Source: Rubrivivax sp. (GTDB taxonomy: Bacteria; Pseudomonadota; Gammaproteobacteria; Burkholderiales; Burkholderiaceae_C). Taken from it: DNA of 9,506 nucleotides. This document shows, piece by piece, positions 7,021-9,506 of this stretch. The stretch lies in assembly GCA_030693565.1 (NCBI GenBank), contig JAUYAJ010000732.1:1-9506 (forward strand), read 5' to 3'. Position 1 is the stretch's first letter. Every line of letters begins with the position of its first letter. The translations under genes were made by a program, and so were the position numbers. The notes beneath the pieces were generated by a model that was given only the letters and a program-made list of their open reading frames with translations, had not been told where the DNA came from and did no database searches.

Positions 7021-8112
7021 TCAAAGGTCGGTTTGCAGTGTGGCGCGGCGCTCGGCCTTCGGCAAGGCGGCCAGGCGGCGCACGGCGGCGTAGAAACGTT
7101 CGAGATCGCGACCTTCGCGCTCGTACAGGCGCTCGAAGCCCGGCACCAGTTCGCCGTAAGCCGCCTGGACGCCGAGCGCCGCATTGTTGGCGCGCGCCAT
7201 CCAGCCGTCGTAGCCGCTGAAGCCGTCCCAGCGCCCGGCTTTGAGCGCGGCGTATTCGCCGCGCAGCGCGGCCAGCAGCGCTGCCTTCTGGCGCCGCTTG
7301 GCGTCGTCGTCGAGTGCGCTGGCGTAAAGCCGGGTGAACTGCTCGCGGTAGCGCGTGGTCAGCTCGCGAAAGTCCTGGCGCCGGCGGTCCAGCGCGGTGT
7401 AGTCCTGGCGCGCGGCTTCGCTGGCGTGGCTGGCCAGCCAGCGGGCGCCACCGATGCGCTCGACAGCAACGGCAAACGACTCGTTGAAAGTGGTGTCGTC
7501 GCCCACGTAGACGACTTGGTGCGCCATCTCGTGGAACAGCAGCCGCGCCAGTTCGCCCTCGGGCCAGTGCATGAAGGTGTTGAGCAGTGGATCGCCGCCC
7601 AGCCAGTCGGTGCGGCCCAGCGTTGAATACGCGGGCACGCCGTAGACGCTGACCTCCCAGCCTTCGGCCAGCAACTGCGCGGCCAGCGCGTCGGCCGGCG
7701 CGCGGTCGAAGTAACCGCGGTAGCCGACGCAGCCGGCAACCGGGAAACACCAGGTCTTGAGCTTCAGCGACAGCTCGGGCGCCGCCACCACGTTCCAGAC
7801 CACGGCGCTGCGCTGCAGGTCGGCATAACGGCGGTAGCTGGGGCCGTCTGGCAGCTTGAGCTCGTCGACGGCGAAGGCACGCAGGCGCTGGCTGAGCTGC
7901 AGCCGCTCGCGCAGCGGCGCTGGTGTGGCGGGGTCGGCGAGCCAGTCGTCGACCGGCCGCGCCGCCTGCAGCATCGACAGATGGCCGCTGACGGCTTGCG
8001 CATAAAAGCCGATCGAACTGCAGCCGCTGCCCAGGCAGATGGCGGCGGCGGCCAGCGCGGCCGTGCCCAGGAGTCCGATGCCGGCCAAGAGCGCGAAACG
8101 GCGGCCGGCCAC
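7021..8112 (-). CDS. Predicted aminopeptidase lipoprotein, zinc metalloprotease (Aminopep family, COG4324)
   Basis: The 363-residue product matches the predicted-aminopeptidase family (PF10023/COG4324). Biochemical data for this family are scarce, so the activity is inferred from the zinc motif. HEMAH (194-198) supplies two His ligands and the catalytic Glu. FNESFA with E211 is the probable third ligand, 13 residues after the second His. Family blocks upstream are VVWNVVAAPELSL (104-116), CFPVAGCVGYRGYFD (122-136) with a Cys pair, and AYSTLGRTDWLGGDPLL (161-177). The N-terminus is a hydrophobic signal with LGSGC and a probable lipidated Cys31, so an envelope location is expected. The GTG at 8112 lies 2 nt after the oxidoreductase stop. 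It is the first start in frame after that stop and precedes the whole signal peptide. A TTG at residue 9 would also keep the signal. No clear Shine-Dalgarno sequence is seen, which points to coupled translation. The same frame stays open to about 9375, but only as a shadow of the oxidoreductase. Confidence 0.9.
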   Translation of the reverse strand: MAGRRFALLAGIGLLGTAALAAAAICLGSGCSSIGFYAQAVSGHLSMLQAARPVDDWLADPATPAPLRERLQLSQRLRAFAVDELKLPDGPSYRRYADLQRSAVVWNVVAAPELSLKLKTWCFPVAGCVGYRGYFDRAPADALAAQLLAEGWEVSVYGVPAYSTLGRTDWLGGDPLLNTFMHWPEGELARLLFHEMAHQVVYVGDDTTFNESFAVAVERIGGARWLASHASEAARQDYTALDRRRQDFRELTTRYREQFTRLYASALDDDAKRRQKAALLAALRGEYAALKAGRWDGFSGYDGWMARANNAALGVQAAYGELVPGFERLYEREGRDLERFYAAVRRLAALPKAERRATLQTDL

Positions 8113-8114
8113 GG

Positions 8115-9506
8115 TCAGGCCGGCGCGACCTCGACCAGGCAGTCGTAGAACGACGGCGCGCGGCCGATGTCGGTGAGCCGCTGGTGCGTCAGCTCGTTGA
8201 CGTTGACGCCGTCGACACCGAACTTGCGCCACCAGACACCGAAGGCGTTGACGACGCCGGGGCGCGCGCGCTCGCTCAGCGCCGCTTTGCAGCGGTAGCG
8301 GCCGCGCTCGTTGAACACGCTGACGTAGGCGCCGTCGGCGATGCCACGGGCGGCGGCGTCCATGGGGTGGATCTCGACCTGCGGCTCGCCTTCGATGGCG
8401 CGCAGGCTCTTCACGTTGACGAAGCTGGAGTTGAGGAAGTGGCGCGCTGGCGGCGAGATCATCGCCAGCGGGTAGCGCGCCGCCAGCGCCGGCGCCGACT
8501 GCGCGCTTTCGTAGTTGGCGATGTAGTCGGGCACGCCCAGGCCGGGCGCATCGACCACGGCCTTGCCGCTGGCGGTGGTGAATCCGCCAGCCGCGAACGG
8601 CGCTTCGGGCAAGTCCAGCTTGACCCAGCCGCGCGCGCGCAGCTGCTCGAAGTCGACCCGGCCGGGATTGAAGGCGCGGCGCGCCAGCGTCTCGTCGCTG
8701 TCGGAAAAACAAGGCTCGTCGAAACCCATGGCTGCTGCCAGCGCGCGGAAGATCGCCGCGTTCGAGCGCGCCTGGCCCAAGGGCGCGATCGCCGGTTCGT
8801 TGATCAGCGCATAGGTGTGGCCATAGGACATGTGGACGTCCCAATGCTCGAGCTGGGTCGTCGCCGGCAGCACGTAGTCGGCATGGTCGGCGGTGTCGGT
8901 GAGGAAATGCTCGAGCACGACGGTGAAGAGGTCTTCGCGCGCAAAGCCCTGGACGACGCGCGCGCTGTGCGGCGCCACCGCCACCGGGTTGCTGTTGTAG
9001 ACGATCAGCGCCTCGATCTGCGGCCCGAAGTCGGGCGATGCGGCGCGCAGCAAATCGTCGCCGATCGTGCTCATGTTGATCGTGCGCGAGCGGCGGCCCA
9101 CCGGTAGATCGGGCGGCTGCAGCCAGGCGGCGTCGAGCGCACCGTTGAACCAGCCCGAACTCGACAGCAGCAGCCCGCCGGCCGGATCGCGCCAGGCCCC
9201 GACCAGGCAGGGCAGCAGCGCGATCAAGCGCACCGCGTTGCCGCCGCCGCGCGCGCGCTGCATGCCGTAGTTCAGGCGGATCGCCGCCGGCCGCGTGTTG
9301 CCATAGGCGCGCGCCAGGCCGCGCACCTCGTCGGCGCTGATGCCGCAGACGGCGGCGGCGCGCTCGGGCGGCCACTGCAGCGCGCGTTCGCGCAGCAATG
9401 GCCAGCCTTCGACATGGCGCTCCAGGTAGTCGTGGTCCAGCCAGTCGTTGACCACCAGCTCGTGCATCAGGCCCAGCGCCAGCGCGCCGTCGCTGCCGGG
9501 CAGCAA
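8115..9506 (-). CDS. Molybdopterin-dependent oxidoreductase, N-terminal part cut by window edge
   Basis: This is the C-terminal 463 residues of a large DMSO-reductase-superfamily (BisC/formate-dehydrogenase-like, COG0243) enzyme that binds bis-MGD molybdenum cofactor. The visible part begins inside the molybdopterin domain (PGSDGALALGLMHEL). It continues through AAIRLNYGMQRARGGG (74-89), ALIVYNSNPVAVAP (166-179) and DTADHADYVLPATTQLEHWDVH (204-225). It ends with the dinucleotide-binding domain (about 345-460), including EIHPMDAAARGI, DGAYVSVFNERG and VNELTHQRLTDIG. The N-terminal [4Fe-4S] region and the residue that ligates Mo lie outside the window, so neither cofactor content nor substrate can be judged. 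The real start is upstream of 9506. The TTG at the edge is an ordinary Leu codon. The stop is 2 nt before the aminopeptidase start. The sequence resembles a soluble family widespread in proteobacteria rather than a classical nitrate reductase, but this comes from memory of the family. Confidence 0.93.
   Translation of the reverse strand: MLPGSDGALALGLMHELVVNDWLDHDYLERHVEGWPLLRERALQWPPERAAAVCGISADEVRGLARAYGNTRPAAIRLNYGMQRARGGGNAVRLIALLPCLVGAWRDPAGGLLLSSSGWFNGALDAAWLQPPDLPVGRRSRTINMSTIGDDLLRAASPDFGPQIEALIVYNSNPVAVAPHSARVVQGFAREDLFTVVLEHFLTDTADHADYVLPATTQLEHWDVHMSYGHTYALINEPAIAPLGQARSNAAIFRALAAAMGFDEPCFSDSDETLARRAFNPGRVDFEQLRARGWVKLDLPEAPFAAGGFTTASGKAVVDAPGLGVPDYIANYESAQSAPALAARYPLAMISPPARHFLNSSFVNVKSLRAIEGEPQVEIHPMDAAARGIADGAYVSVFNERGRYRCKAALSERARPGVVNAFGVWWRKFGVDGVNVNELTHQRLTDIGRAPSFYDCLVEVAPA

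Noticed and set aside
7021..9375. A 784-codon frame suggesting a fusion of the aminopeptidase with an extra N-terminal domain
   Set aside because: The extension is an out-of-frame reading of the molybdo-oxidoreductase gene, with Arg/Ala-rich low-complexity translation. The signal peptide begins at the GTG at 8112.

Overview
The window is GC-rich, tightly packed chromosomal DNA from a Gram-negative bacterium, most likely a betaproteobacterium of the order Burkholderiales. The evidence is an Omp32-like general porin with a C-terminal Phe, two lipoproteins, a Coq7-type ubiquinone hydroxylase and a polyhydroxyalkanoate (PHA)-associated protein. There are nine protein genes, two of them cut by the window edges. 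All but one (coq7) are on the minus strand. I see no RNA genes, insertion sequences, CRISPR arrays or phage genes.

Left part (1-3757, minus strand): four overlapping or nearly abutting genes encode the membrane and ATPase parts of a peptide/nickel (Dpp/Opp-type) ABC importer. The order is permease B, permease C, ATPase D, ATPase F, and F runs off the left edge. Junctions are 2 nt, 5 nt and a 4-nt ATGA overlap, so this is one operon. No substrate-binding protein gene lies upstream of it in the window.

Middle (3907-5786, minus strand): a DUF3047 lipoprotein gene of unknown function, then an outer-membrane porin gene with a strong signal peptide, a good ribosome site and a very clear Rho-independent terminator. 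Between the porin and coq7 is a 227-bp divergent intergenic region. It holds a weak candidate porin promoter and an oddly structured porin leader.

Right part: coq7 (6014-6646, plus strand) converges on a minus-strand unit that begins outside the window. That unit runs from a molybdopterin oxidoreductase (C-terminal two thirds or so visible), through a COG4324-type lipoprotein aminopeptidase, to a small PHA-granule-associated-family protein. The last two start with GTG. The spacings (2 nt, and 12 nt with the ribosome site directly after a stop codon) imply co-transcription and probably translational coupling, although the three products have no obvious common pathway.

Overall this looks like ordinary housekeeping and transport DNA. 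I found no convincing undescribed system. The points most worth a second look are the oxidoreductase-aminopeptidase-PHA unit, the DUF3047 lipoprotein and the porin leader.
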